DNA of 64,000 bases, from positions 124,001 through 188,000 of the forward strand of contig NZ_JARGNU010000004.1 in NCBI RefSeq assembly GCF_029212375.1, written 5' to 3'. The translations under genes were made by a program, and so were the position numbers. This stretch comes from Zhongshania sp. GTDB taxonomy: Bacteria > Pseudomonadota > Gammaproteobacteria > Pseudomonadales > Spongiibacteraceae. This document shows, piece after piece, positions 1-8,878 of the stretch (within the stretch, counting starts at the first letter, position 1; every line of letters starts with the position of its first letter). The notes under the pieces are model-generated. The model did not search any database. It worked only from the letters and a program-made list of their open reading frames with translations, and was not told the origin of the DNA.

Positions 1-498
1 GGCATTTTTTATCGGGCGGGGAGTTTTGTGTTTGGCGGCGGCCATGTGGTGCTGCCCTTATTGGAATCGTTTATAGGCGATGGCCTAAGCAAAGACCGCT
101 TTTTATTGGGTTATGCGGCGGCGCAGGCGGTGCCAGGACCGATGTTTTCTTTTAGTAGTTACCTGGGTGCAGCCTTGCGGCCAGAAACGGCCTTGCTTGG
201 CGCGGGCCTAGCTACTGTGGCGGTGTTCCTGCCTGGGTTTTTGTTGGTGGGTGGTTTTAATGGCCTGTGGCAGCAATTAGCTCAGCATGGCCGCGTAGTG
301 GCCGCTATTGCTGGGGTCAATGCAGTGGCGGTTGGTATGTTGGCGGCGGCTTGGGTCAACCCGGTGCTGAGCAATGCACCCCACGACATCCTCTCATTGG
401 CGCTGGCGCTCCTGGGTTTTATTGGCCTGCGCAGTCAGCGACTGCCTATTTATTGGCTTATTCCCGCATTTACAGTGTACGGCTGGCTGCTTCTGTAA
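1..498 (+). CDS. chrA: Chromate transporter ChrA, C-terminal part (5' end outside window)
   Basis: The reading frame is already open at base 1 and reads FYRAGSFVFGGGHVVLPLLE, the typical start of the second homologous half of CHR-family transporters. A GTG at 28 lies inside this motif and is not a real start. About 165 residues are visible, with several hydrophobic segments and the conserved AVPGP motif near visible residue 47. The family exports chromate (or takes part in anion/proton exchange) across the inner membrane. The family is clear; whether the missing 5' half is intact, and whether the substrate is chromate, cannot be seen here. Confidence 0.85.
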   Translation, partial: GIFYRAGSFVFGGGHVVLPLLESFIGDGLSKDRFLLGYAAAQAVPGPMFSFSSYLGAALRPETALLGAGLATVAVFLPGFLLVGGFNGLWQQLAQHGRVVAAIAGVNAVAVGMLAAAWVNPVLSNAPHDILSLALALLGFIGLRSQRLPIYWLIPAFTVYGWLLL

Positions 499-540
499 GT
501 TATATCGCCCATATGAACCGCCGGCTTTTTGGGCGATTGG

Positions 541-1842
541 TTAAAACCACTGCATCAAACAGACCGCCAATATTAAACCCAAGGTGGGAATTGCAATGGT
601 TAGCGCGGCAATAGGCCAGTACGCGCTTTTATGGGTTTCGCCGCAAATGGCGCGCACGGTGGTGACGATATAGCCATTGTGGGGCAGTGAATCGAGGGCA
701 CCAGAGGCAATAGACGAAATCCGGTGCAAGTGGTCGGGGTTCACCCCTAAATCGGTGTAGTGGGGCGCGAGTACCGGCAGGGCGATGGACAAGCCGCCAG
801 ACGCGGAGCCAGTTAAACCGGCAATAGTAGTCACCGCCAGCGCAGCGCCAATTAATTCATTACCGGGAATCGCGGTCATCGCTTCGATGGCCACAGCGAA
901 GGCCGGCGACGCTTTCGCGACGGTGCCAAACCCCACCACGGCAGCGGTATTGCCGATCGCAATTAGCGCGCCGGTGGTGCCCTCGTTAATCGCTTTATTA
1001 ATATTGTGAAAATGCCGAAAATTTAACAGACTCAGGCTAATACAGCCGCCTAATAGCGCTAGGATGAGCGCGTATTGCTGAAATTGTTCGTGGCAAAAAT
1101 ACGAAATGCTGAGTACCACCAGCAGTGGTACCAAGCCACTAATCGGATTGGGGTAATCCCGCTCTGGAATAGCGGGGTCGGTGGCGCGGTGTTCAAAGCG
1201 CTCGCCGTTGGCGACAGCTTTGCGCACCATGCGATTGATCCAGAAAAAGCCCAGTACGGCCATAAATATGGCTACCGTGAAACTGATTTCCCACGCCGCA
1301 TAAGGGCTGGTGTGCAGAAATTTAACCGGTATCCAGTTTTGAATTTCTGGCGAGCCCGCGGTGGTCATGGTGAAGGTCACTGAGCCGAAGGCCAGCGCGC
1401 CTGGAATAAAGCGTCTTGGTAGATTGGCGTCTTTAAACAGGCCCAAGGCCATGGGGTAAACCGAGAACGCCACAATAAATACGCTAACACCGCCGTAGGT
1501 TAGTACCGCGCAGGCGAGAATAACGGCGGCCACCGCGTGTTTAACGCCGATTTTACTAATAATCCAGCGGGCTAGACTGTCGGCGGTGCCGGTGTCTTCC
1601 ATGAACTTGCCAAACAAGCTGCCGAGTAAAAACATCAGAAACCATGCACTGATAAAGCTGGCAAAGCCGTTCATATAAGTAGTGACAAAGGCGACGGAAT
1701 CGGTGTTGGGGAAAATCGGAATACCGCCGCTGATGCCCACAACTAGGGCGCACAGCGGCGCGGCAATAAATAGGTTCCAGCCCCGTAAGGCCAGTGTGGT
1801 GAGTAATAACAGGCCGCCGATTAAGCCGATCATACTAACCAT
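541..1842 (-). CDS. GntP-family permease (organic acid:H+ symporter)
   Basis: A 433-residue, strongly hydrophobic protein with about 12 membrane segments. Motifs such as GSLFGKFMEDTGTA and the TAGSPEIQNWIPVKFL stretch are typical of the GntP family, which imports gluconate and related acids. The frame is open up to 2034, but the first 64 residues of that longer version are basic and not membrane-like. The ATG at 1842 has a GGAG six bases upstream and begins directly with a membrane helix, so I chose it. The gene is convergent with the chromate transporter gene, and no sugar-acid kinase lies nearby, so the substrate is unknown. Confidence 0.85.
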   Translation of the reverse strand: MVSMIGLIGGLLLLTTLALRGWNLFIAAPLCALVVGISGGIPIFPNTDSVAFVTTYMNGFASFISAWFLMFLLGSLFGKFMEDTGTADSLARWIISKIGVKHAVAAVILACAVLTYGGVSVFIVAFSVYPMALGLFKDANLPRRFIPGALAFGSVTFTMTTAGSPEIQNWIPVKFLHTSPYAAWEISFTVAIFMAVLGFFWINRMVRKAVANGERFEHRATDPAIPERDYPNPISGLVPLLVVLSISYFCHEQFQQYALILALLGGCISLSLLNFRHFHNINKAINEGTTGALIAIGNTAAVVGFGTVAKASPAFAVAIEAMTAIPGNELIGAALAVTTIAGLTGSASGGLSIALPVLAPHYTDLGVNPDHLHRISSIASGALDSLPHNGYIVTTVRAICGETHKSAYWPIAALTIAIPTLGLILAVCLMQWF

Positions 1843-2080
1843 TGCATGCTCCAAATCTGTATTTGTGTTGTGGTAGTTAAGGGGGTGGCCTAATGCTAAC
1901 CGAGTAAGGCGTTGGCGTGCTAATAAAAAACGCCGTAATTTTAGGGTGTTGGTGGTTTTGCCTGCTCTGCCCTGAGCGAGGTAGCCACAGCTTACATCAA
2001 TAGGCCCGTCGCTAGGGTGACCCCCAGTTGTCATAACCTTTTGTTAAAACAGCACAGTTTATTTTATACAGGGCTGCCAG

Positions 2081-3208
2081 ATGTTCATACCTCGCTTATT
2101 GATAACTGTATTTTTACTACTTTGGATAAGCGCCTGCGGGACGCTGCCAAGTGACACTACAAATAGTCTTTCTGCGTCTCCACCGTACATGGGGCAAGAA
2201 ACCGAGATAATTGCTTTTGGCTCCTGCCTGCGCCAGTGGGCAGAGCAGCCAGTGTGGCAGGGGGTGAACAGTGTAAACCCTAAGGCGTTTATTTTTACCG
2301 GCGACAATGTTTATAGCGATGTGGGGCCTTATCTTCAGCAGCCACTGCCAGCGCGAATACAACAAGCGTATAAGGATTTAGCCTTTAGTCCTGAGTTTAA
2401 TGCATTTTTACAGAACATCGAGCAACAGAACGGCGGGATTTATGCCAGCTGGGATGATCACGATTACGGCAGTAATGATGGTGGTGCTGAGTTTGCTTAT
2501 AGGGCTGAGGCTAAACAATATTTTGCCGACTTCTTTCAGCTCGATCCCGCGGCGATTGGTTCGTCACCTGAACTTGGGATCTACCACAGTAATTATTTTA
2601 CGGTGTCGGGGTTGCGGGTTCAGCTGTTGGTGTTGGATACCCGCAGCTACCGCAGCCCAATTAAGCGCAGTGTAAATGCCAGCGCCTGTACGCCCACGGG
2701 TATTGTTGCCAACCGTGACCCTGAGGCCACCGTGTTGGGTGCGGCTCAGTGGGCTTGGCTGGCGAATGAATTACAGCAGCCGGCAGATATACGTTTGCTG
2801 GTGTCGAGTATTCAGGTTTTAGCGACTGAGCACTGCTTTGAAAAATGGCAGAATTTTCCCCAAGAGCGACAGCGTTTATTTAACGTGCTAAAGGGCAGTC
2901 AGGCCAATGGTCTGATTTTGTTGAGTGGTGACCGCCATCTAGCCGAAATTGCCAAGGCCGATATTGGTCTGCCTTACCCACTTTACGAGGTAACGAGCAG
3001 TGGCCTTAATTCGGCGGTGGGGTTGAATAGCCCCGCAGCGAATGAAAAAAATACGTTGCGCTTATCGGCTAAGCCAATTCTTGTTAATAATTTTGGCAGC
3101 ATTGAAATTCGCCGCAATGGCCAGCACATTGAATTGGCCTTGCAGATTCGCGATGTGAATGGTCAAGTATTACAGGAAACGCTCTTAGACTTACGCAGTT
3201 TGCGCTAA
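2081..3208 (+). CDS. PhoD-like metallophosphatase lipoprotein
   Basis: A 375-residue protein with a lipoprotein signal: a hydrophobic helix ending in ISAC|G, giving lipidated Cys19. The mature part carries PhoD/metallophosphatase motifs: GSC near residue 48, TGDNVYSD near 73, ASWDDHDYG near 122, and SGDRH near 285. In PhoD enzymes these bind the metal centre and the phosphoester. The likely role is hydrolysis of phosphodiesters or monoesters at the cell envelope. The protein is shorter than typical secreted Tat-exported PhoD (about 500 residues) and lacks the twin-arginine signal, so it belongs to the shorter lipoprotein branch. It converges with the fatty acyl-CoA reductase gene. Confidence 0.8.
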   Translation: MFIPRLLITVFLLLWISACGTLPSDTTNSLSASPPYMGQETEIIAFGSCLRQWAEQPVWQGVNSVNPKAFIFTGDNVYSDVGPYLQQPLPARIQQAYKDLAFSPEFNAFLQNIEQQNGGIYASWDDHDYGSNDGGAEFAYRAEAKQYFADFFQLDPAAIGSSPELGIYHSNYFTVSGLRVQLLVLDTRSYRSPIKRSVNASACTPTGIVANRDPEATVLGAAQWAWLANELQQPADIRLLVSSIQVLATEHCFEKWQNFPQERQRLFNVLKGSQANGLILLSGDRHLAEIAKADIGLPYPLYEVTSSGLNSAVGLNSPAANEKNTLRLSAKPILVNNFGSIEIRRNGQHIELALQIRDVNGQVLQETLLDLRSLR

Positions 3209-3227
3209 TACGAATGTGGAGAAGAGA

Positions 3228-3261
3228 ATGCGATAGGAGGATGATATTGCTCCTATCGCAT
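3228..3261. terminator. Perfect 12-bp inverted repeat between convergent genes
   Basis: ATGCGATAGGAG (3228-3239) and CTCCTATCGCAT (3250-3261) pair perfectly around a 10-base loop. It lies 19 bases after the phosphatase stop and 14 bases before the end of the reductase gene. There is no T-run on either side, so it could be a bidirectional transcript end or an mRNA-protecting stem rather than a classical intrinsic terminator. Confidence 0.5.
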
Positions 3262-3275
3262 CGTGTTGACGAAAC

Positions 3276-5264
3276 TTAAACGTGAATACCCTTGAGTACC
3301 GCAGCCAGTGCCATTTGCTCAGTTGATACCTCGGGGCTGGCGGCATCGCCTTCACCTTTGGCGGCAGATGAGTCTGGGAAGGTGCGAAATACCGTGTTCA
3401 TGGTGATTTCCACTGCCTTGGGCATGATGGCGTTGAGCACCTGTGCGGTGATTCCCAGCCCCGTCGCAATACGCTTAGGACGGCGAATAATCGCGTCGCA
3501 AATCATATCGGCGGCTTCTTCTGGCGATAAGGTTGGCACCGAATTATAGATTGAGGTTGGCCCAATCATCGGTGTTCTTACCAGCGGCATATTTATGGTG
3601 GTAAAGGCAATATTGCGGTCCGAGAACTCGGCGGCAGCACTGCGTGAGAAGGCGTCCAACGCCGATTTAGAGGCCGCGTAAGCCGAGAAGCGTGGCGATG
3701 TGCCAACGATTACGGCGATTGACGAAATATTAATAACGTGACCGGCTCTGCGCTCCAGCATTGACGGTGCCAAGCCCATAATCAGGCGGATAGCGCCAAA
3801 GTAATTGAGCTGCATGGTGCGCTCAAAGTCGTGGAAGCGGTCGAAGGTTAGCTCTAGTGAGCGGCGGATCGAGCGACCGGCATTGTTAACAAGCACATCT
3901 ACCTGGCCGTGATTCTCGAGCAAAGTGGCCACGAGTTTATCGCAGGAACTTAAATCCGATACGTCGCAGCTGTAAGCAAAGCTGGTGCCGCCTTTCTCAT
4001 CAATTTCTTTCTGAGTTTCTTCGAGCTTTTCTAGCGAGCGGGCAACCAAGATGACTTTGGCACCTGCCGCGGCTAATTTCAGTGAGGCTGCTTTGCCGAT
4101 ACCGGACGAGGCGCCAGTAATAACAATAACTTTGTCTTTGACATTGCCTCGCAGTGAGCGGTCTTTAAATAGGTCTGGGTCGAGATTGCGCTCCCAGTAA
4201 TCCCATATTTTGGCGGCGTAATCTTCCAGTGCTGGTGGCTCAATGCCGCTACCTTTGAGTGCTTTAAGGGTGTCGCGGGCTTCGAAGCGGGTGGGCATAT
4301 TCATAAAGCTCACCGCGTCGCGGGGAATGCCGTAGTCGGCCAATATCGCGTTGATAATTCGGCGCACCGGCGGCAGGCCCTTTACCAAGCCTAGAATTGA
4401 GGCGGGAATAAAGGCAAACATCCGCATATCAATGCGCAGGGCAAAGCGCGGCGCGTGGGCGGCTTTAGAGAAGATGTTGAGCACTTCGCCAACCTGCTGA
4501 GATTCGGGGTTAACCAAATGGAAGCAGCGTCCGTCCATACCAGCTTTATGCGACAGAAAATCCATGGCATCGGCAACATAGTCCACCGGCACAATATTCA
4601 TTTGACCGCCTTCAATGCCGATTAATGGCAGCCACTGGGGTAGGCGGTTTCTGAGTGATTGCAGTAATTTAAAGAAGTAGTAAGGGCCGTCGATTTTGTC
4701 GATCTCGCCAGTTTTAGAGTCGCCAACCACCATTGCTGGGCGATAAATGCGGTAGGGGATTTTGCACTCGCTGCGCACAAGGCCTTCGGATACGTGCTTG
4801 GTGCGGAAGTAGGCGTGCTCTAAGCCGCGGGCTTCTTCGAACATGTCTTCGCGGAATACGCCGCGGTATAGGCCCGCTGCAGCGATGGAGCTGGCAAGGT
4901 GGAAGCACTTGGCTTCCATTGCTTCGGCGGCGGCAATGGCATTTTTGGTACCTTCAATATTAGCGATTTCTTGGCTTTCGGCGTCGGCCTTTAAGTCGTA
5001 GATGGCAGCTAGGTGATAAAAATGTTTGACCGAGCCTGTTAAAGTGGCGAGGTCTTTACTGCTAATGCCGAGTTTAGGTTTAGATAAGTCGCCATTAATT
5101 GCTACCAGGCGATCGCTGCTCAGTCCAGTTCGCTGCAGAAGGTCTTTGTATTTTTGTTTGGAGCCGCGGCGCACTAGAACGTATATGGTGCCTTTGCGCT
5201 TGGCGAGGCGTTCAATTAGAAAACGGCCGATGAAACCGGTACCGCCGGTAACAAAATAACTCAT
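3276..5264 (-). CDS. Bifunctional fatty acyl-CoA reductase (Marinobacter FACoAR type)
   Basis: A 662-residue protein with two SDR modules. The N-terminal extended-SDR half has TGGTGFIGR at residues 6-14 and the active pair Y152xxxK156. The C-terminal classical SDR half has TGASSGIG at 383-390, NNAG at 460-463, catalytic Ser 514/515 and Y529xxxK533. Length, domain order and linker (IWDYWERNLDPDLFKDR near 353-369) match my memory of the Marinobacter enzyme that reduces fatty acyl-CoA to the aldehyde and then the alcohol with NADPH. The next gene on the same strand side is a wax ester synthase, whose substrate is the fatty alcohol. An uncharacterised two-domain SDR of mycobacterial type is the main alternative. 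Confidence 0.85.
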   Translation of the reverse strand: MSYFVTGGTGFIGRFLIERLAKRKGTIYVLVRRGSKQKYKDLLQRTGLSSDRLVAINGDLSKPKLGISSKDLATLTGSVKHFYHLAAIYDLKADAESQEIANIEGTKNAIAAAEAMEAKCFHLASSIAAAGLYRGVFREDMFEEARGLEHAYFRTKHVSEGLVRSECKIPYRIYRPAMVVGDSKTGEIDKIDGPYYFFKLLQSLRNRLPQWLPLIGIEGGQMNIVPVDYVADAMDFLSHKAGMDGRCFHLVNPESQQVGEVLNIFSKAAHAPRFALRIDMRMFAFIPASILGLVKGLPPVRRIINAILADYGIPRDAVSFMNMPTRFEARDTLKALKGSGIEPPALEDYAAKIWDYWERNLDPDLFKDRSLRGNVKDKVIVITGASSGIGKAASLKLAAAGAKVILVARSLEKLEETQKEIDEKGGTSFAYSCDVSDLSSCDKLVATLLENHGQVDVLVNNAGRSIRRSLELTFDRFHDFERTMQLNYFGAIRLIMGLAPSMLERRAGHVINISSIAVIVGTSPRFSAYAASKSALDAFSRSAAAEFSDRNIAFTTINMPLVRTPMIGPTSIYNSVPTLSPEEAADMICDAIIRRPKRIATGLGITAQVLNAIMPKAVEITMNTVFRTFPDSSAAKGEGDAASPEVSTEQMALAAVLKGIHV

Positions 5265-5315
5265 AGGTGAATCTCCAGGTCTTTTGAATTCTATAGTGCT
5301 CAGGATCTATTATTT

Positions 5316-6719
5316 TTAGTTTGATTTTCCTCTGCTAGGGGACACCGCCTCTTCGAGATCGTCAAATGCATCGTGAATGTAATCACTGAGAATATCAAGG
5401 TTTGGCATGGCTTGACTGGCTACTAAGCCAAATTGCAAGCGGCCGTCATAACTGTATAGCGTAATATTGAGGTGGTTGCTTGGCGTCAGTGCGCTTATTG
5501 GGTACATCTCTTCTAACTTGGCGCCCTTGAGGTAAAGGGCTTTTGCTGGGCCAGGCACATTAGACACCAAGGTATTGCCCAGTGGCGGCAATACATCGCC
5601 CAGCTTAAGGGCTTCGCTAATAAGTGAAATACTGCCGAGCAATACGGTGTAAGCCATTACTGAGGCGGGCGGTACACCGTCTATTTGGTAGCGAACATTG
5701 CGCAGGGTAAAGCCGATTTCTCGCAGGCGCTCATAAGGATCAGTGGTCTTGCTGGCTAATTCAACCAAGACAATACCAATCTTATTGCCAAAGCTGTCGT
5801 CATCACTGCGCCGTAAATTGACCGGCATTTGGATGGTGATTGGCTCATTGATGTCGGCATCACAATCTTGTAAATAGCGGTGCAGAGCGCCGTCTATGCA
5901 GGTTAGGGCAATATGGTTGAGGGTGGATCTGGTCTGTTGGCGGAGCTTGGTCACGCGGCTCATATCGACCGCCGCAGTGGCAATTTGCCGACCCGCGCTG
6001 ACTTGGCCGGTGAGTGGTGTATTGGGGTTGGCTTTAAAGGGAACGGCCACCGCATTTTTAGTCAGGTGTAAGGTTTCCAGTGCCAATTGCGCACTGAGTT
6101 TAGATAGCCCAGTGATGGCTTTGAGGTAGTCGCCAGAGCGACCGCCTAGTTGGCTGAGCACCTTCATAATCGAGATGCTGTCTGCGTTTTTTTGCAGGCG
6201 TTTTTGCGGGAGAACCGACCAGATCGGCGTGACAGCTTTGGTGCGCGCCGACGTACTTAGGCTGTTAACCAGCCAAGACGACATGGTAACGCCGTCGGCG
6301 TAGGCGTGGTGGAGTTTGGTATACAGCGCAAAGCGCTGGTCGTCGATACCTTGAATAACATGCATTTCCCACATTGGCCGTGCTCTATCCATGCGAATGC
6401 TGTGCAGCTCGCCAACGAGCTCATAGAGGCTTTCACGAAAATCGTCGCCGCCAATGGTGTGGAAAAAAACGTGATTTTCAATGTCGAATTGAGAGTCTGT
6501 CTGCCATTGCGGGGCGGTGAATGTTCCGAACTTAACAATCTGATTAAAGGGCGCACGAATTTCGCTAATATTGCCGGCGTATTCCGCAACCAAATTTTCA
6601 ACGTAATTGGCTGCTGCCTTTGCAGGCTTACGGAACATCAAGAGCCCGCCAACGTGCTTGGGGCTTGCGTCCGTTTCGGTCAGGAAAAAGGCCAGATCCA
6701 TTATTGAAAGTTTTGCCAT
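5316..6719 (-). CDS. Wax ester synthase / diacylglycerol acyltransferase (WS/DGAT)
   Basis: A 467-residue acyltransferase of the WS/DGAT family. The catalytic HHxxxDG motif is intact at residues 137-143 (HHAYADG), and the family motif LVSNVPGP lies near residue 405. It joins an acyl-CoA to a fatty alcohol or diacylglycerol to make storage wax esters or triacylglycerols. A TTG nine codons upstream (6746) is possible, but the ATG at 6719 begins MAKLSIMDLAFFL and aligns with family N-termini. It lies 51 bases upstream of the fatty acyl-CoA reductase gene on the same strand, so the two are probably co-transcribed, with this gene first. Confidence 0.88.
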   Translation of the reverse strand: MAKLSIMDLAFFLTETDASPKHVGGLLMFRKPAKAAANYVENLVAEYAGNISEIRAPFNQIVKFGTFTAPQWQTDSQFDIENHVFFHTIGGDDFRESLYELVGELHSIRMDRARPMWEMHVIQGIDDQRFALYTKLHHAYADGVTMSSWLVNSLSTSARTKAVTPIWSVLPQKRLQKNADSISIMKVLSQLGGRSGDYLKAITGLSKLSAQLALETLHLTKNAVAVPFKANPNTPLTGQVSAGRQIATAAVDMSRVTKLRQQTRSTLNHIALTCIDGALHRYLQDCDADINEPITIQMPVNLRRSDDDSFGNKIGIVLVELASKTTDPYERLREIGFTLRNVRYQIDGVPPASVMAYTVLLGSISLISEALKLGDVLPPLGNTLVSNVPGPAKALYLKGAKLEEMYPISALTPSNHLNITLYSYDGRLQFGLVASQAMPNLDILSDYIHDAFDDLEEAVSPSRGKSN

Positions 6720-7089
6720 AACTGTAATCACACCCTGTGTTTGCAAGTAAATGGTAGGCTAACGCAATAATTGATGACGTTATTATCTTGCGGCGCCAGT
6801 TAATTTATTTGAATACCGTATTAGTCTATGTCCTAATGTTTTGCTTAGCTATTGCCGAGTTTTCGGCAAGTTATTATTTTAGGTCAATGCTCAGTGTGCG
6901 CTAAATATCGGCAATTGTGCGCCGCGCCTATTTCTATAGTTGGTCTACTTGTGGCGCCTGCCGTTTGGTGTTCATCTTATGTGGCAGTGCGCGCATACTC
7001 ATTACGAGGCTGCCTTTACGTTAGTCCACAATATGGATATTTAATAGCAAACTAAGGGATATGTTGGTGAATAGTCGGAATAATAAGAA
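6720..7089. other. 370-base divergent intergenic region with small hairpin
   Basis: This region lies between the divergent wax ester synthase and peroxiredoxin genes and must hold both promoters. The only clear structure is a perfect 7-bp stem, TTGCCGA (6852-6858) and TCGGCAA (6863-6869), with a 4-base loop; TCGGCAA occurs again near 6908-6914. A 67-codon frame inside (6852-7055) shows no ribosome binding site or recognisable protein. I saw no convincing consensus promoter. Confidence 0.4.
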
Positions 7090-7938
7090 ATGATAAAGAC
7101 CGTAGTGACCCTTGTTAAACGCTGGTATGCAATTCCCTATTTGCTGCTGTGCTCATTGGTGTCGATACAAAGCGTGTTGTATTTACTGGGCGGCAACGAC
7201 TTTAGCCTTTCGTGGCTGGGCTCGGCAGTGGCATTAGTGCCACTGGTGGTTTTTATTGGAATTGTCTACTTTTTACCGTGGATCGGCATTGCCCATTTTA
7301 TTGCTATTCCGGTGGTCGCCGTATTATTTGGGTCCTTTTTGGCGGTGATAGAAATGCGCGCCGTGCCGACCTTTTATACCCTGTTTTTCGGTTTGGGTGG
7401 GGTTTTGGCCTATATATTTTGGTATTCCTATTTAGATCGCGGTGACAACCAGCTGCTGCGAATCGGCGCAAAACTGCCCGACTTTAGTGTGCGCACCCTC
7501 GACGGCGAGATACTCCATTCCACGGCTTTTCTCGGGCGTAAAACCCTATTAGTGTTTTATCGCGGTAATTGGTGTCCTGCTTGCCAGGTACAGTTGCGGG
7601 AGCTGGCCGCCGAATTTGAAGAAATTCAGCGCCGAGGCGTTTCGGTGGTATTAATTAGCCCGCAGGCCCCGCAGCGCAGTGCTGCGCAAGCGCGCCGCTT
7701 TAAGGTAGGTATGCAGTTTTGTATTGATGAAGGTAATCTCGCGGCGCGGAGCTTGGGTATTGCTCACCGCTACGGCGTGCCGCTGGGGATTCTTGGCTAT
7801 GGTCAAGACACCGTATTACCGACGGCCCTGATTGTCGATGAGCGCGGCAAAATTGTGTACGCCGATCTAACCGAAAATTTCCGCGTACGGCCTAAGGCCA
7901 AGACCTTAATCAGCGCCTTAGATAGCGTATGGATGTAA
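7090..7938 (+). CDS. Membrane-anchored peroxiredoxin-like protein (AhpC/TSA)
   Basis: A 282-residue protein. The first 115 residues hold about four hydrophobic segments (roughly 15-33, 42-62, 64-86 and 93-113). A thioredoxin-fold domain follows from about residue 125, with the active site RGNWCPAC (Cys162 and Cys165) and a conserved cis-Pro region near PTALIVDE. The GxKLPDFSVRTLDG lead-in is typical of AhpC/TSA proteins. It probably reduces peroxides or disulfides at the inner membrane; which side the domain faces is not clear. The Nudix gene follows 34 bases later and may be co-transcribed. The membrane domain has no family I recognise. Confidence 0.7.
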   Translation: MIKTVVTLVKRWYAIPYLLLCSLVSIQSVLYLLGGNDFSLSWLGSAVALVPLVVFIGIVYFLPWIGIAHFIAIPVVAVLFGSFLAVIEMRAVPTFYTLFFGLGGVLAYIFWYSYLDRGDNQLLRIGAKLPDFSVRTLDGEILHSTAFLGRKTLLVFYRGNWCPACQVQLRELAAEFEEIQRRGVSVVLISPQAPQRSAAQARRFKVGMQFCIDEGNLAARSLGIAHRYGVPLGILGYGQDTVLPTALIVDERGKIVYADLTENFRVRPKAKTLISALDSVWM

Positions 7939-7972
7939 CTGCTTAAGACCATAATCGTTTTGGATGTAATTT

Positions 7973-8647
7973 ATGAATACCGAGATTAGAGCGGCGGCGA
8001 CCGCCGTCATTATTCGCGATGGCGAAGCGGGCATTGAAGCCTTATTACTACGGCGCCACCGCCAACTTAAAGTCAGTGGTGGGCACTGGGTGTTTCCTGG
8101 TGGTGGAATAGACCCAAGTGACTATCTGGGCGGCAGTGACGACGAGTTGGCGGCACGAGTGGCGGCAGTGCGTGAAACTCACGAAGAGGCCAGCGTAGTA
8201 CTCGACCCAGAATCCTTACAGTTTTTGTCACACTGGACAACCCCACCCACAATGGGGCGTCGTTTTGCAACCTGGTTTTATTTAGCCGTGGCTGGGCCAG
8301 AGCACAGTGAGGTGGTGGTTGACGGCGAAGAAATGGATGATTTTAGTTGGGCGACTCCTGAGCTGTTTTTAGACCAGCATCGCAGTGGCGAAATTGCCTT
8401 GCTGCCGCCAACCGTAGTGACCCTGACTGAACTGGCGCGCTGTGCCCGTGCGGCAGAGGCCCAGCGCTTTTACCGCGAGCGTGAAGTGCCCTTTATCGCG
8501 CCGCGGATTTCAAAACACAATGAGGTGGTGTGTATGCTTTATGCCGGTGACGCCGGTTTTGACGCCATTGACCCTCATATTGAAGGCCCTAAAAATCGCT
8601 GCTATTTAGAAGCTGGAGTGTGGCGCTACGAATTTGCTACGGAATAA
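7973..8647 (+). CDS. Nudix hydrolase, NUDT19-like (probable CoA diphosphatase)
   Basis: A 224-residue protein. FPGGGIDPSD (residues 41-50) and AVRETHEEAS (65-74) form the two halves of a Nudix box separated by a longer insert than the canonical 23-residue motif. That split arrangement is typical of NUDT19-like enzymes that cleave CoA or acyl-CoA to phosphopantetheine and 3',5'-ADP. The metal-binding REUxEE portion is intact (R67, E68, E71, E72). ATG at 7973 is the natural start. The cellular substrate is inferred only. Confidence 0.75.
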   Translation: MNTEIRAAATAVIIRDGEAGIEALLLRRHRQLKVSGGHWVFPGGGIDPSDYLGGSDDELAARVAAVRETHEEASVVLDPESLQFLSHWTTPPTMGRRFATWFYLAVAGPEHSEVVVDGEEMDDFSWATPELFLDQHRSGEIALLPPTVVTLTELARCARAAEAQRFYREREVPFIAPRISKHNEVVCMLYAGDAGFDAIDPHIEGPKNRCYLEAGVWRYEFATE

Positions 8648-8701
8648 GCGGGTATTTAAGCGCCCGTTTAGCCGGCCTGTTGTATTCTTTAAATCGATCC
8701 T

Positions 8702-8722
8702 AGCCCGTTGTTTGCGCGGGCT
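8702..8722 (+). terminator. Weak hairpin after the Nudix gene
   Basis: AGCCCG (8702-8707) pairs with CGGGCT (8717-8722) around a 9-base loop, followed by a T-rich but interrupted stretch (tcctagtctttattt). It is the best candidate for the end of the peroxiredoxin-Nudix transcript, though the stem is short. Confidence 0.35.
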
Positions 8723-8878
8723 TCCTAGTCTTTATTTAATCATGGCTGTCCAAAATTTGGTCCATCAAATAATGTTTTTTTTATTTGTGTGCCCGTAAGT
8801 GGCGAGGGATTTGTCGGCCCGCGGTGTTTAATCAATACGGCCGTTACATTACTCAAATTTATTAAGGGAACGCAGCTT

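Noticed and set aside
1843-2034. N-terminal extension of the GntP-type permease
   Set aside because: The 64 extra residues are basic and not membrane-like; the ATG at 1842 has a proper GGAG site.
6852-7055. 67-residue ORF in the wax ester synthase-peroxiredoxin gap
   Set aside because: No ribosome binding site, no recognisable domain, and it starts on a TTG inside a small hairpin.
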